Counted from the first letter of the stretch, positions 43,014 to 54,579 are shown. The stretch is DNA of 64,000 bases from Gordonia alkaliphila (GCF_023017165.1 NZ_JALKBW010000001.1:620001-684000), one strand, 5' to 3'. The notes: generated by a model from the sequence alone, not told the origin. Numbers and translations are program-made.

Positions 43014-43649
43014 TCAGCACCACTTCGGCGTGAACTTCGAATTGACCGTCGCGAAGTATCGCGCGAACGCGCCGTTCGCTGCCGCCCCACCAAGTCCGAT
43101 TCCGGCACCGATGAGCCCACCGATGGCACCGCCGATCGGGATGGTCACGATTCCGACGATTCCGATAACGGCGCCGATGATAGCGCCGACCAGCGCTCCG
43201 ATAGTGACCGAGGTGGCCAGTTCGCTATTGAGCGTCTCCAATGCCTCATGGTCGCGCTGCGCCTTGGTGGCCGGCCCACAGACGATCTGGCCCGGCTTGC
43301 GCTTCTTGGCCACCTGGGTGCGCGCCACACGCGAGGGAGTCAGCGTGGCAGTCTTGCCCTTGACGATCGCGGCGACGTCGTACTCGGACTTGTCCGGGGC
43401 GACGAAGGTGAGGTTGTACTTGTCGACGGTCTTTCCCGCGCGATTCTTGACGACCAGGTAACCGTCCTCGACCGCAACGCTGCCATTGCTGACAGTGAAC
43501 TCGACACTGTCCTCATGGCGCTCCGCCTGAGCCCGTACTGCGCCGTCGGGCTCGGCACGGGCGACTCCCTGCGCAAACGGAAGCGCAACCACCACGGCCA
43601 ACACGATCAGGACCACCCGGCGCAGCAGCACTCGTAGCGTAGATTTCAT
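43014..43649 (-). CDS. Secreted or membrane-anchored glycine-zipper protein, unknown function
   Basis: 211 residues. There is a clear signal peptide: positively charged MKSTLRVLLRR, hydrophobic core LIVLAVVVALPFAQ, likely cleavage after ARA at residue 32. Then follows a beta-rich domain (EDGYLVVKNRAGKTVDKYNLTF) and a C-terminal hydrophobic glycine-zipper region with repeated GxxxG spacing (IGALVGAIIGAVIGIVG and GGAIGGLIGAGIGLGG). The protein ends in PKWC. This build is common in hypothetical envelope proteins of mycolic actinomycetes. I do not know its role. It reads in the same direction as the S10 operon but has its own upstream gap, so it is probably transcribed alone. Confidence 0.85.
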   Translation of the reverse strand: MKSTLRVLLRRVVLIVLAVVVALPFAQGVARAEPDGAVRAQAERHEDSVEFTVSNGSVAVEDGYLVVKNRAGKTVDKYNLTFVAPDKSEYDVAAIVKGKTATLTPSRVARTQVAKKRKPGQIVCGPATKAQRDHEALETLNSELATSVTIGALVGAIIGAVIGIVGIVTIPIGGAIGGLIGAGIGLGGAAANGAFARYFATVNSKFTPKWC

Positions 43650-43971
43650 CGAAGCCCACTCTCAATCATCGATCGTATGCCGCAACTAGCTCGCACAGAT
43701 CCGTCTTCATTGAAAGGTTACGTTACCGGGACGGTCATGACACGAAATAATCACGAAGGCTCAATTGAGGAAGATTCCTACGTTCAAGTGACACTCAAAT
43801 GAGGGCAACAGTTCCCTGGGGACCTCGCGGACCACGACGTCACCCGAATCGGACCGCTGTCCAAACACATCCCGAGCGTGCACCGAGAGGCGCGAACGCC
43901 GAGAGGCTCGGCGCCCCAAACAGGGAACCGAGCCTCTCAGACTACTCAACAGAGACTGCTGGAAAACGACC
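43650..43971. other. Gene-free stretch downstream of rpsQ
   Basis: 322 bp without a credible gene. The part next to rpsQ holds an inverted repeat (see 43901-43938). The part next to 43650 should contain the promoter of the secreted protein, but I see no strong consensus elements. Confidence 0.6.
43901..43938 (-). terminator. Hairpin after the S10 operon
   Basis: A perfect 11-bp inverted repeat GAGAGGCTCGG / CCGAGCCTCTC (43901-43911 and 43928-43938) with a 16-base loop, 34 bp beyond the rpsQ stop. There is no T-run after it on the minus strand, which is common for actinobacterial terminators. Confidence 0.65.
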
Positions 43972-44253
43972 TTACTTGGCCTTCTCCAGCACCTCGACCA
44001 GGCGCCAGCGCTTGGACTTGCTCGTCGGACGAGTCTCCATCAGACGAACACGGTCGCCGATGCCGGCGGTCTCCTGCTCGTCGTGCGCCTTGACCTTGCT
44101 GGTGGTGCGGATGATCTTGCCGTAAAGCGGGTGCTTCACGCGATCCTCGAGCTCCACCACGATGGTCTTGTCCATCTTGTCACTGACGACGTAACCGATC
44201 CGCTCCTTGCGGCGGTTGCGCTCTTCCACGTTCACGTTCTGGTCCTCACTCAT
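43972..44253 (-). CDS. rpsQ: 30S ribosomal protein S17
   Basis: 93-residue primary 16S rRNA-binding protein. Characteristic stretches are [28 protein letters not shown], seen here from residue 20 on, and KVKAHDEQE with [18 protein letters not shown]. The ATG overlaps the rpmC stop (ATGA). It is the last gene of the S10 operon here, as in other actinobacteria. Confidence 0.98.
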   Translation of the reverse strand: MSEDQNVNVEERNRRKERIGYVVSDKMDKTIVVELEDRVKHPLYGKIIRTTSKVKAHDEQETAGIGDRVRLMETRPTSKSKRWRLVEVLEKAK

Positions 44254-44483
44254 GCGTCGTCACCTTCCGGACCGGACGCCAAGCCCAGCTCACGTTCGCG
44301 CATGACGGTGTAGATACGTGCGATCTCGCGACGCACGGTCCGCAGGCGGCGGTTGTTGTCGAGCTGGCCGGTGGCCATCTGGAAACGAAGGTTGAAAAGC
44401 TCTTCCTTCGACTCCTTCAGGCGGTCGACCAGATCGGTGTCGCTGAGCTCACGGAGCTCACCAGCAGCGATTCCGAGTGCCAT
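44250..44483 (-). CDS. rpmC: 50S ribosomal protein L29
   Basis: 77 residues, mostly alpha-helical. [33 protein letters not shown] is the conserved region, followed by [18 protein letters not shown]. The start overlaps the rplP stop by one base (TGATG), and the end overlaps rpsQ by four. L29 sits next to the peptide exit tunnel. Confidence 0.98.
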   Translation of the reverse strand: MALGIAAGELRELSDTDLVDRLKESKEELFNLRFQMATGQLDNNRRLRTVRREIARIYTVMRERELGLASGPEGDDA

Positions 44484-44899
44484 CAGAACTGCTCCTCTCT
44501 GGTCACGATCCGGGTCTTCATGGGGAGCTTGTGCTGTGCGCGACGCAGGGCCTCGCGAGCGGTCTCCTCATTGGGGTAGGTCATCTCGAACAGGATGCGA
44601 CCCGGCTTGACGGGGGCGACCCACCACTCGGGCGAACCCTTACCGGAACCCATGCGGGTCTCGGCCGGCTTCTTCGTGATCGGACGGTCCGGGAAGATGT
44701 TGATCCAGACCTTGCCACCTCGCTTGATGTGGCGGTTGATCGCGATACGAGCGGATTCGATCTGACGGTTGGTGATGTAGGCGCTCTCCAGTGCCTGGAT
44801 ACCGTAGTCACCGAAGGTGACCTTGGTGCCGCCCTTGGCCCGACCCTTGAGGCTCGGGTGGTGCTGCTTGCGGTGCTTGACCCGACGAGGGATCAACAT
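44483..44899 (-). CDS. rplP: 50S ribosomal protein L16
   Basis: 138 residues, the normal length. It begins [16 protein letters not shown] and contains the conserved [20 protein letters not shown] and [18 protein letters not shown] stretches. L16 organises the A-site region of the large subunit. It lies three bases downstream of rpsC. Confidence 0.98.
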   Translation of the reverse strand: MLIPRRVKHRKQHHPSLKGRAKGGTKVTFGDYGIQALESAYITNRQIESARIAINRHIKRGGKVWINIFPDRPITKKPAETRMGSGKGSPEWWVAPVKPGRILFEMTYPNEETAREALRRAQHKLPMKTRIVTREEQF

Positions 44900-44902
44900 G
44901 CC

Positions 44903-46125
<1,223 letters not shown>

Positions 46126-46127
46126 GA

Positions 46128-46409
46128 TTACCGGCGCTTCGCTTTCCGGTCATCCTTGATGTGACCCTTGAAGGTGCGGGTAGGGGCGAACTCGCCGAGC
46201 TTGTGGCCCACCATCGAGTCCGACACGAACACGGGCACGTGCTTGCGACCGTCATGGACCGCAAAGGTGTGACCGATGAAGTCGGGGATGATGGTCGAAC
46301 GGCGGGACCAGGTCTTGATGACCTGCTTGGTGCCCTTCTCGTTCTGCAGATCCACCTTCTTCAGAAGGTGGTCGTCGACGAACGGGCCTTTCTTCAGGCT
46401 ACGTGGCAT
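46128..46409 (-). CDS. rpsS: 30S ribosomal protein S19
   Basis: 93 residues with [18 protein letters not shown] at the start and [27 protein letters not shown] in the middle, ending in a basic KRR tail. It binds the 16S rRNA head with S13. Two bases separate it from rplV. Confidence 0.98.
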   Translation of the reverse strand: MPRSLKKGPFVDDHLLKKVDLQNEKGTKQVIKTWSRRSTIIPDFIGHTFAVHDGRKHVPVFVSDSMVGHKLGEFAPTRTFKGHIKDDRKAKRR

Positions 46410-46426
46410 TTCTTACCTCCTCCTAG

Positions 46427-47263
<837 letters not shown>

Positions 47264-47295
47264 TTGTCTTAAGTCCCTCTCTCAGAGCGCGCCGG

Positions 47296-47601
47296 TCAGG
47301 AGACCGGGCCCCCGAAGATCTCGATGGGATTGCTGCCGTCACGCAGCGTCACGATGGCGCGCTTGGTGTCCTTGCGCTTGCCGTAGCCCGAGCGGGTGCG
47401 CTTGCGCTTGCCCTGGCGGTTGGCGGTGTTGACGCTGTCGACCTTCACATCGAAGATCTTCTCAATCGCGATCTTGATCTGGGTCTTGTTGGCATCCGGG
47501 TGGACCAGGAAGGTGTACTGGCTGTCTTCCTGCAGGCCGTAGGCCTTCTCCGAGATCACCGGTGCCAGAATGATGTCACGCGGATCAGCGTGGGTCGCCA
47601 T
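47296..47601 (-). CDS. rplW: 50S ribosomal protein L23
   Basis: 101 residues. [41 protein letters not shown] is the conserved core, followed by the basic loop [22 protein letters not shown]23 is the docking site for trigger factor and SRP at the tunnel exit. It lies two bases after rplD. Confidence 0.98.
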   Translation of the reverse strand: MATHADPRDIILAPVISEKAYGLQEDSQYTFLVHPDANKTQIKIAIEKIFDVKVDSVNTANRQGKRKRTRSGYGKRKDTKRAIVTLRDGSNPIEIFGGPVS

Positions 47602-47603
47602 TC

Positions 47604-48263
47604 TCAGGCCTCCTTCTTGGTGTTCGCCTCGATGAAGGCGTTCAGCGTCTCGACGCTGAACACGATCTCGTCGGCGTCCAGGACGTCGTAGGTGTTCAGC
47701 TGATCCGGAGCGATCGCGTGCACGTTCTTCAGGTTCGCGATGCTCTTGCGGGCAGCGTCGTCCTCGCGGCTGATGACCACGAGGAACTTGCGGCGAGCGC
47801 TGAGCTCCTCGAGGAAGGTGCGTGCCGACTTGGTCGACGGCACCTGGCCGGCCACCAGTTCGGTGATCACGTGGATCCGCTCGTTACGCGCACGGTCAGA
47901 CAAAGCACCGCGGAGTGCGGCGACCTTCATCTTCTTGTTGACCTTCTGCGTGTAGTCGCGCGGCTGCGGACCGTGCACGATGCCGCCGCCGACGAACTGC
48001 GGTGCGCGGATCGAACCCTGACGGGCGCGACCGGTGCCCTTCTGGCGGTACGGCTTCACGCCGCCGCCGCGGACCTCGGCGCGCGTCTTGGTCGAGTGCG
48101 TGCCCTGGCGGCCTGCGGCCTGCTGGGCGATGACGACCTGGTGCATCAGCGCGATGTTGGCGGTCTGATCGAACAGGGCGGCCGGCAGCGCGACGGTGCC
48201 GTTGGTGGCACCGCCCGGAGCGCGGACGTCCAGCGTCAGCTTGGTTGCGGTTTCGGTGCTCAC
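47604..48263 (-). CDS. rplD: 50S ribosomal protein L4
   Basis: 219 residues, with a GTG start at 48263 that overlaps the rplC stop (GTGA). The loop [26 protein letters not shown] is the tunnel-constriction segment of L4. In E. coli L4 also represses its own operon through the S10 leader; whether that happens here is open. Confidence 0.98.
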   Translation of the reverse strand: MSTETATKLTLDVRAPGGATNGTVALPAALFDQTANIALMHQVVIAQQAAGRQGTHSTKTRAEVRGGGVKPYRQKGTGRARQGSIRAPQFVGGGIVHGPQPRDYTQKVNKKMKVAALRGALSDRARNERIHVITELVAGQVPSTKSARTFLEELSARRKFLVVISREDDAARKSIANLKNVHAIAPDQLNTYDVLDADEIVFSVETLNAFIEANTKKEA

Positions 48264-48916
48264 TTGTCGCCACCCTTCACTGCGTCGCGAACCACCACGA
48301 TGCCGCCCTTGCGGCCGGGGATCGCGCCCTTGATCAGCAGGAGACCGGCCTCGGCGTCCACCTTGTAGACGGTGAGGTTCTGCGTGGTCACCTTGTCGTT
48401 ACCCATACGACCGGCCATCCGCATGCCCTTGAACACGCGGCCCGGGGTGGCGCAGCCACCGATGGAGCCGGGTGCACGGTGCACGCGATGCGCGCCGTGG
48501 GTGGCATTCATGCCGGCGAAGCCGTGACGCTTCATGACGCCGGCGAAGCCCTTGCCCTTCGAGGTGCCGGTCACGTCGACCTTGACACCGTCGGCGAACA
48601 GGTCGGCGCCCAGTTCCTGACCCACCTCGAACGCCGCGGCATCCGCGACGCGGATCTCGGCGAGGTGGCGACGCGGGGTGACACCGGCCTTGGCGAACTG
48701 GCCGGCGACCGGCTTGCTCACCTTGCGGGGGTCGATGGCGCCGTAGGCGAGCTGCACGGCGCTGTAGCCGTCGCGCTCGTCGGTGCGGAGCTGGGTGACG
48801 ACGTTGCCGCCGGTCGCGATGACCGTCACCGGGACGACCCGGTTCTGCTCGTCGAATACCTGAGTCATACCGAGCTTGGTGCCCAGCAGACCCTTCTTTG
48901 CAATCTGGTTGCTCAT
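48260..48916 (-). CDS. rplC: 50S ribosomal protein L3
   Basis: 218 residues. It begins [23 protein letters not shown] and carries [17 protein letters not shown] and [22 protein letters not shown], both highly conserved. It starts 14 bases after the rpsJ stop. Confidence 0.98.
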   Translation of the reverse strand: MSNQIAKKGLLGTKLGMTQVFDEQNRVVPVTVIATGGNVVTQLRTDERDGYSAVQLAYGAIDPRKVSKPVAGQFAKAGVTPRRHLAEIRVADAAAFEVGQELGADLFADGVKVDVTGTSKGKGFAGVMKRHGFAGMNATHGAHRVHRAPGSIGGCATPGRVFKGMRMAGRMGNDKVTTQNLTVYKVDAEAGLLLIKGAIPGRKGGIVVVRDAVKGGDK

Positions 48917-48930
48917 TGTCTAATCCCCCG

Positions 48931-49236
48931 TCACTGAATGTTGACGTCGACGCTGGCCGGGAGGTCGATGCGCATCAGCGCGTCGACCGTCTTCGGCGTC
49001 GGATCGAGGATGTCGATGAGTCGCTTGTGCGTGCGCATCTCGAAGTGTTCGCGGCTGTCCTTGTACTTATGCGGCGAACGGATAACGCAGTACACATTCT
49101 TTTCGGTGGGCAACGGCACCGGGCCGACCACGCGTGCACCCGTACGGGTCACGGTCTCGACGATCTTGCGCGCAGAAGCGTCGATCGCCTCGTGGTCGTA
49201 GGCCTTGAGCCTGATGCGGATCTTCTGTCCCGCCAC
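48931..49236 (-). CDS. rpsJ: 30S ribosomal protein S10
   Basis: 101 residues starting at a GTG (49236) that encodes the usual [16 protein letters not shown] beginning; the GAAGAGGAC upstream is a good ribosome binding site. An ATG further upstream (49281) stays in frame but lacks coding character. [24 protein letters not shown] is the conserved loop. First gene of the operon; S10 also acts as NusE in transcription antitermination. Confidence 0.98.
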   Translation of the reverse strand: MAGQKIRIRLKAYDHEAIDASARKIVETVTRTGARVVGPVPLPTEKNVYCVIRSPHKYKDSREHFEMRTHKRLIDILDPTPKTVDALMRIDLPASVDVNIQ

Positions 49237-49619
49237 GCTTGTGTCCTCTTCCGTCTCTATGTCTCTCGACGAACAGAACACCGCGTGGACTCAACACCCG
49301 CTCATATCGATGCGGGCGGCAACGGAGCCACACATGACCAACACCCGTTTGACTTGGGCGCGATCGACGCTGTTCTTTTCGTCGTTGTACGCTGCCGGAC
49401 CCGAAGGTCCGACGCTGGTGATTCACCAGCCGGTTTCCCCGGCACCCGCGGTCGGGCGTGTCGGTCCGTAGCTTCGAGACGAAGCACGCGTTACACGCCC
49501 GGGTCCACGTTTCGTGTCCCGGAGAAGTGTCATCGCCTCGCGAGGAGGCAACCTGACTAGTATGCACCACGCCGCCAGCCTGCACAAATCCCTGCCGGAG
49601 CGGAATCGGGTCGACTGCG
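49237..49619. promoter_or_regulatory. Leader and promoter region of the S10 operon
   Basis: 383 bp without a credible gene between the decayed methyltransferase and rpsJ. On the transcribed (minus) strand two hairpins stand side by side: GCTGGTG-AAT-CACCAGC (49414-49430) and CGGACC-UUCG-GGUCCG (49396-49411). They lie about 160-195 bases before the rpsJ start. They may be a regulatory leader or a terminator for transcripts from upstream. I could not place a promoter. Confidence 0.5.
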
Positions 49620-49972
49620 TCACACCCGCCGCAGCACGTAGGCGGTGTAGCCGTACTCCCCACCGTAGTCGCGGCGCACCGCTATCTCCGCCCGCGCCGA
49701 CGCCAGCAGATCGTCGTCGACGCCCTGTGCCGCGAACTCGTCGAGGAACGGCCGGTGCGTGTCGACGGCGGTCACCGTGCCACCGGTGAGCTCGGCGAGC
49801 CGGATCGTCGACGACCCCGGCCCGGAGCCGATGTCGAGGACGGGCGCGGCGCCAGTGGCCCGGCCAGGCGCAGCAGCAGGTCGGTGGTCGCCGCCGAGCC
49901 GGGCGCCTGCCGGGGCAAGCCCGCGTGCAGTCGAGCGAAGAAGGCGTACAGGTCAGATTCCTTGTCGGCCAT
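49620..49972 (-). pseudogene. Decayed SAM-dependent methyltransferase
   Basis: The frame starting MADKESDLYAFFARLHAGLP at 49972 continues to LLLRLA and is then lost. One base earlier or later, the text goes on as ATGAAPVLDIGSGPGSSTIRLAELTGG, a class I methyltransferase motif I. A single missing base near 49861 explains the break. After VDTHRPFLDEFAAQGVDDD the text jumps directly to LLASARAEIAVRRDYGGEYGYTAYVLRRV, which is the usual end of such proteins. Something like 100-150 middle residues are therefore missing. Two independent lesions make this a pseudogene. Confidence 0.75.
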
Positions 49973-50120
49973 GCCATTCAGGGTCGCACAGCGTTGCCGC
50001 ACCACAACGGAAGAATCCGACGAAGGCCCTGGTGCGCGACGCGCGGTCACAGTAACGTGAGCCAGCACACAACTAGGTGCAAACAATGAGACGCGGCGTG
50101 AGCCGGGAGTCAGGGGATCC

Positions 50121-51761
50121 ATGTCGAAGCTCGGAACGATCATCGAGTCACTGTCGGACGCCGTCGGGGCGGTGAAGGTGATGAGCGGTTCCGGCGCCAT
50201 CGACTTGAGCAACCCGAAGCGCGTGATCGGCATGGTCAAGTCCAACAAGCTGATCGGCCCCACCGCCACCGTGCTGGCACACAAGGCGATCGACATCCCG
50301 GATGCCCCCGCGGTGAGCGACGAGCACGGCACCTTGACCTGGGCGGAGTTCGACGCGCAGGTCAACATGCTCGGCAACGCCTTCCTGGGCGCGGGCCTGC
50401 GACCGGGCTCGGTGGTCGGCATCATCGCCCGCGATCATCGGGCCGTGCCGATGGCGCTGTGCGCCGCCGGACGCAGCGGGGTGCGCCTGGCCATGATGAA
50501 CACCGGCTTCGGCGCTACCCAGTTCGCGGAGGTCGCCACCCGCGAAGGGGTCGAGGCGATTCTCTACGACGAGGAGTTCAGCGAGCTCGCGGACACCCTG
50601 CCCGACGACCTGCTCCGCATCGTCACCTGGACCGACGGCGAGCAGCCGATCCGCGCCGACGCGCGCACCCTCGATGACATCGTGGCCGCCGGCGATCCGA
50701 CGCCGCCGCCGATGCCGGAGGCCTTCGGCGGCATGGTGATCCTCACCAGCGGCACCACCGGCCTGCCGAAGGGCGCCAGCCGCAACAAGTTCGCCCCGTT
50801 CGCCAGCGCCCTGATCCTCGATCGCATCCCGCTCCCGCGCAACGGCTCCATGGTGATCGTGTCCCCGATCTTCCACTCCACCGGCTTCGCGCTCTGGGGC
50901 GTCGGGTTGGGACTGGCCAACGAGACGGTCCTGATGCGGCGGTTCGACGCCGAGAAGACGCTCGCCGCGATCGAGCGGCACCGTTCGCAGGCACTGGTCG
51001 CAGTGCCGACCATGCTGCACCGGATGATCGCCCTCGGCCCGGAGGTGATCGGCAAGTACGACCTGAGCAGCCTGGAGACGGTCGTGGTGGCCGGCTCGGC
51101 GCTCTCCCCCACGCTGTGCGAGGAGTTCCAGGACGCCTTCGGCGACGTTCTGTACAACCTGTACGGCTCCACCGAGGTCGGCGTCGCCACCGTCGCGCAA
51201 CCCGCCGAGCTGCGCAGGGCGCCGGGCACCATCGGCAAGCCGCCGGTGACCAGCCACATGGCCCTCTTCGACGACGACGGCCGGCGCATCACCGCGACCA
51301 ACACCAAGGGCCGCCTGTTCGTCCGCACCGGAGCCCCCTTCGAGGGCTACACCGACGGCCGCAACAAGGACTTCATCGACGGCTACATGTCCAGCGGCGA
51401 CATGGCCTACGTCGACGACGACGGCCTGTGGTTCATCGCCGGCCGTGACGACGACATGATCGTCTCCGGCGGCGAGAACGTGTACCCGTTGGAAGTGGAG
51501 AACCTGCTCGCCGAGCACCCGCACGTGGACGACGTCGCGGTGATCGGCGTCGACGACGACGAGTACGGCACCCGCCTGCGCGCCTTCATCGTCCTGGCCG
51601 AGGGTGCACCGGAGGATCCGGACGCTCTCCGCGCCCATGTGAAGGCCAACCTGGCGCGCTACAAGGTGCCGCGCGACGTCGTCTACATCGAGGATCTCCC
51701 GCGCAACCCGACGGGCAAGCTGGTCCGCCGCCTCCTGCCGACCGGCCCGCTGGAGGCCTGA
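50121..51761 (+). CDS. Acyl-CoA synthetase / AMP-dependent ligase (FadD-type)
   Basis: 546-residue adenylate-forming enzyme expected to activate a carboxylic acid (probably a fatty acid) with ATP and CoA. Motifs are ILTSGTTGLPKGASR (P-loop-like, near residue 216), NLYGSTEVG, DGYMSSGDMAYVD with GRDDDMIVSGGENVYPLEVE, and the end NPTGKLVRR with the catalytic lysine. Single A-type domain without a carrier domain, so it is not part of the NRPS. It is transcribed alone and ends in a strong hairpin. It could supply an acyl-CoA for the NRPS starter C domain, but nothing but proximity supports that, and it lies about 11 kb away on the other strand. Confidence 0.9.
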   Translation: MSKLGTIIESLSDAVGAVKVMSGSGAIDLSNPKRVIGMVKSNKLIGPTATVLAHKAIDIPDAPAVSDEHGTLTWAEFDAQVNMLGNAFLGAGLRPGSVVGIIARDHRAVPMALCAAGRSGVRLAMMNTGFGATQFAEVATREGVEAILYDEEFSELADTLPDDLLRIVTWTDGEQPIRADARTLDDIVAAGDPTPPPMPEAFGGMVILTSGTTGLPKGASRNKFAPFASALILDRIPLPRNGSMVIVSPIFHSTGFALWGVGLGLANETVLMRRFDAEKTLAAIERHRSQALVAVPTMLHRMIALGPEVIGKYDLSSLETVVVAGSALSPTLCEEFQDAFGDVLYNLYGSTEVGVATVAQPAELRRAPGTIGKPPVTSHMALFDDDGRRITATNTKGRLFVRTGAPFEGYTDGRNKDFIDGYMSSGDMAYVDDDGLWFIAGRDDDMIVSGGENVYPLEVENLLAEHPHVDDVAVIGVDDDEYGTRLRAFIVLAEGAPEDPDALRAHVKANLARYKVPRDVVYIEDLPRNPTGKLVRRLLPTGPLEA

Positions 51762-51780
51762 CTCCCGCGAGTCGACTCGG

Positions 51781-51849
51781 TTCCCGCGAAAGATTCCCGC
51801 TCCCGCGGGTGCCCACGGCACCCGCGGGAGCGGACTCGTCTCGCGGGAA
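51781..51849 (+). terminator. Nested hairpin after the acyl-CoA synthetase gene
   Basis: An inner 17-bp perfect stem (51797-51813 with 51817-51833) with a three-base loop sits inside a second perfect 9-bp repeat, TTCCCGCGA / TCGCGGGAA (51781-51789 and 51841-51849). No T-run follows. It lies 20 bases after the stop codon. Confidence 0.75.
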
Positions 51850-51897
51850 CGGCGCGGGCTCGCCCGCGAGCGCGCGCGGTCGGCTAGCGTCGGCGAC

Positions 51898-52650
51898 ATG
51901 GGAACGTCTTTGCCGCCGGTAGCGGTGCCGGCACCGCGGTCGACGACGCCGGCGCCGCGGCGGCGCGCGCCGCGGCCGTCGACCGTGACCCTCAAGGTGA
52001 CGATGGCGCTCACCGGCACCGTGTTCGCGCTCTACGTCCTGGTGCACATGATCGGAAACCTGAAGGTCTACACCGGGGCCGAGCATTTCGACGCCTACGC
52101 GCACTGGCTGCGGACGCTGGCCGAACCCCTGCTGCCCTACGAGGGCGCGCTGTGGATCTTCCGCGTGGTCCTCCTCGCCTGCCTGGTGGCGCACGTGGGC
52201 GCCTCGGCGCTGATCGTGGTGCGCGCCCGCCGCGCGCGCGGCCGGGTGCGGCGCACCGGCATGGGCTGGCGACGGATCCCGGCCACCCTGATGCCGTACA
52301 CCGGGCTGGTCCTGCTGGTCTTCATCGTGGTGCACATCCTCGACCTGACCACCGGCACCCGACCGGTGGCCCCGGCCGGGTTCGTCGACCCCACGCAGAC
52401 CTCCTCGGACGCCTACCAGAACCTCACCGAGAGTCTGCAGCGCTGGCCGATGGCGGTGTTCTACCTGTTCGTGATGGCCATGCTGTTTCTGCATCTGGTG
52501 CACGGACTGTGGACCCTCGCCAACGACTTCGGCGTCACCGGCCAACGCACCCGACAGGTGTGGGCGCTGGTGGCGCTGGTCGTCGCCGGCGCGGTGGCAC
52601 TGGGCGACCTGAGCATTCCGATCGCCGTCCTGGCCGGGTGGGTGGGCTGA
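51898..52650 (+). CDS. sdhC: Succinate dehydrogenase (Sdh1 type) cytochrome b subunit
   Basis: 250-residue membrane anchor with five likely transmembrane helices after a proline/arginine-rich cytoplasmic start. Candidate haem-ligand histidines lie in LVHMIGN, VVHILDL and HLVHGLW. Size and layout fit the single-subunit di-haem anchors of actinobacterial Sdh1 complexes, which pass electrons from succinate to menaquinone. The sdhA gene follows after one base, so the three sdh genes form one operon. Confidence 0.92.
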   Translation: MGTSLPPVAVPAPRSTTPAPRRRAPRPSTVTLKVTMALTGTVFALYVLVHMIGNLKVYTGAEHFDAYAHWLRTLAEPLLPYEGALWIFRVVLLACLVAHVGASALIVVRARRARGRVRRTGMGWRRIPATLMPYTGLVLLVFIVVHILDLTTGTRPVAPAGFVDPTQTSSDAYQNLTESLQRWPMAVFYLFVMAMLFLHLVHGLWTLANDFGVTGQRTRQVWALVALVVAGAVALGDLSIPIAVLAGWVG

Positions 52651-52651
52651 C

Positions 52652-54571
52652 ATGGACGAACTGCTCCGCTCCGGCGCACCCGCGGGCGACCCGGCCACCG
52701 CTTGGGCCCGCCGCCGCGACGACTACCGGCTCGTCGGCCCGCTGAACCGCCACAAGTTCTCGGTGATCGTGGTCGGCACCGGACTGGCCGGCGCCGGCAC
52801 CGCCGCTGCACTGGGCGAGCTCGGCTACCGCGTGCATGCCTTCACCTTCCACGACGCCCCGCGGCGCGCGCACAGCGTGGCCGCGCAGGGCGGCATCAAC
52901 GCCGCACGCGCCCGCAAAGTGGACAACGACTCGGTGCGGCGCTTCGTGGCCGACACGGTGAAGGGCGGCGACTTCCGCGGCCGCGAGGCCGACGCCTTCC
53001 GGTTGGCGGAGGAGTCGGTGCGGGTGATCGACCACCTCAACGCCCTCGGTGCGCCCTTCGCGCGCGAGTACGGCGGCGCGCTGGCCACCCGCAGCTTCGG
53101 CGGCGTGCAGGTCTCGCGCACGTATTACACGCGCGGGCAGACCGGCCAGCAGCTGCAGGTGGCCGCGAGCGGCGCCCTGCAGCGCCAGGTCGCGGCGGGC
53201 AACGTCACCCTGCACACTCGGCAGGAGATGCTCGACCTGATCGTCGCCGACGGCCGCGCCCAGGGCATCGTGGTGCGCGACCTGGTGACCGGAGAAATCG
53301 GCGCGCAGACCGCGCACGCCGTAGTGCTGGCCACCGGCGGCTACGGCACCGTCTTCTTCCAGTCGACGCTGGCACGCAACTCCAACGCCACCGCCGCCTG
53401 GCGCGCGCACCGGCGCGGGGCGCTGCTGGCCTCGCCGTCGTTCGTCCAGTTCCATCCCACGGCGCTGCCGGTGAACGCACCGTGGCAGACCAAGACCACG
53501 CTGATGAGCGAATCGTTGCGCAACGACGGCCGGATCTGGGTGCCCAGCCGCGCCGGCGACGACCGCCCGGCGAACACCATCTCCGAAGACGAGCGCGACT
53601 ACTACCTGGAACGCAAGTACCCGACGTACGGGAACCTCACCCCGCGCGACGTGGCGTCGCGGGCCGCACGCGAGCAGATCGAGGCCGGGCACGGCGTGGG
53701 GCCGCTGCGCAACAGCGTCTACCTCGACTTCGCCGACGCCCGCGCCCGCCTCGGCAAGGCCGTGCTCGCCGAGCGCTACGGCAACCTGTTCGACATGTAC
53801 CGCGACGCCACCGGCGAGGACCCCTACGAGGTGCCGATGCGGATCGCGCCGGCGGCGCACTTCACCATGGGCGGACTGTGGTCGGACTACGACCTGATGA
53901 CGTCGATCCCCGGGCTCTTCGTCGGCGGCGAAGCCGGGTGGGGCTATCACGGCGCCAACCGGCTCGGCGCCAACTCGCTGCTGTCGGCGTGCGTGGACGG
54001 CTGGTTCACGCTCCCCTACTCGGTGCCGAATTATCTGGCCGGTCTGCTCGGCGAGCCGGTGCTGGCGTCCGACCACGACGCCGTGCGGCAGGCCGCGACC
54101 GATGTGCACGCACGGATCGAGGCGCTGACCGGGATCGGCGGCACCACCGGGCCCGCGGTGTTCCATCGTGAGCTCGGCGAGATCCTCTACCGCGGCTGCG
54201 GCGTGGCCCGCAGCGCCGCCGGCCTGCGCACCGCCCTCGACGAGATCGACGCGCTGAGCCGTCGCTTCTGGTCGGACCTGCGAGTCACCGGCGGCACCGG
54301 CGCGTTCAATCAGCAGCTCGAGCACGCCGGCCGCGTCGCCGACTTCCTCGAACTGGCGCGACTGATGTGCCTGGACGCGCTCGACCGCGACGAGTCCTGC
54401 GGCGCACACTTCCGCACCGAGCATCAGACGGCCGACGGCGAGGCCCTCCGCAACGACGACGACTGGTGCTTCGCCTCGGCCTGGGAGACCACGCCGGACG
54501 GGACCGCGGTGCGCCACCGCGAGCCACTGACCTTCGACGCCGTCGGCCTGACCACCCGCAACTACCGATAG
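52652..54571 (+). CDS. sdhA: Succinate dehydrogenase/fumarate reductase flavoprotein subunit
   Basis: 639 residues. The FAD-binding start VVGTGLAGAGTAAALGELGY (near residue 34), the covalent-FAD histidine motif RAHSVAAQGGINAA, and HPTALPVNAPWQTK and HGANRLGANSLLS around the active site are all present. The length matches Sdh1-type SdhA (about 640) rather than the shorter canonical SdhA. It oxidises succinate at the inner membrane face. Confidence 0.96.
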   Translation: MDELLRSGAPAGDPATAWARRRDDYRLVGPLNRHKFSVIVVGTGLAGAGTAAALGELGYRVHAFTFHDAPRRAHSVAAQGGINAARARKVDNDSVRRFVADTVKGGDFRGREADAFRLAEESVRVIDHLNALGAPFAREYGGALATRSFGGVQVSRTYYTRGQTGQQLQVAASGALQRQVAAGNVTLHTRQEMLDLIVADGRAQGIVVRDLVTGEIGAQTAHAVVLATGGYGTVFFQSTLARNSNATAAWRAHRRGALLASPSFVQFHPTALPVNAPWQTKTTLMSESLRNDGRIWVPSRAGDDRPANTISEDERDYYLERKYPTYGNLTPRDVASRAAREQIEAGHGVGPLRNSVYLDFADARARLGKAVLAERYGNLFDMYRDATGEDPYEVPMRIAPAAHFTMGGLWSDYDLMTSIPGLFVGGEAGWGYHGANRLGANSLLSACVDGWFTLPYSVPNYLAGLLGEPVLASDHDAVRQAATDVHARIEALTGIGGTTGPAVFHRELGEILYRGCGVARSAAGLRTALDEIDALSRRFWSDLRVTGGTGAFNQQLEHAGRVADFLELARLMCLDALDRDESCGAHFRTEHQTADGEALRNDDDWCFASAWETTPDGTAVRHREPLTFDAVGLTTRNYR

Positions 54572-54579
54572 GACGCCCC

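Noticed and set aside
49423-49977. 184-codon minus frame overlapping the decayed methyltransferase
   Set aside because: It is a third frame without methyltransferase motifs; the remnants are found in the other two frames.
50148-52019. 623-codon minus-strand frame opposite the acyl-CoA synthetase
   Set aside because: Shadow of a clear adenylate-forming enzyme; it also runs through the terminator hairpin.
52535-54517. 660-codon minus-strand frame opposite sdhA
   Set aside because: It mirrors the sdhA codons and shows no domain, while sdhA has FAD and active-site motifs.
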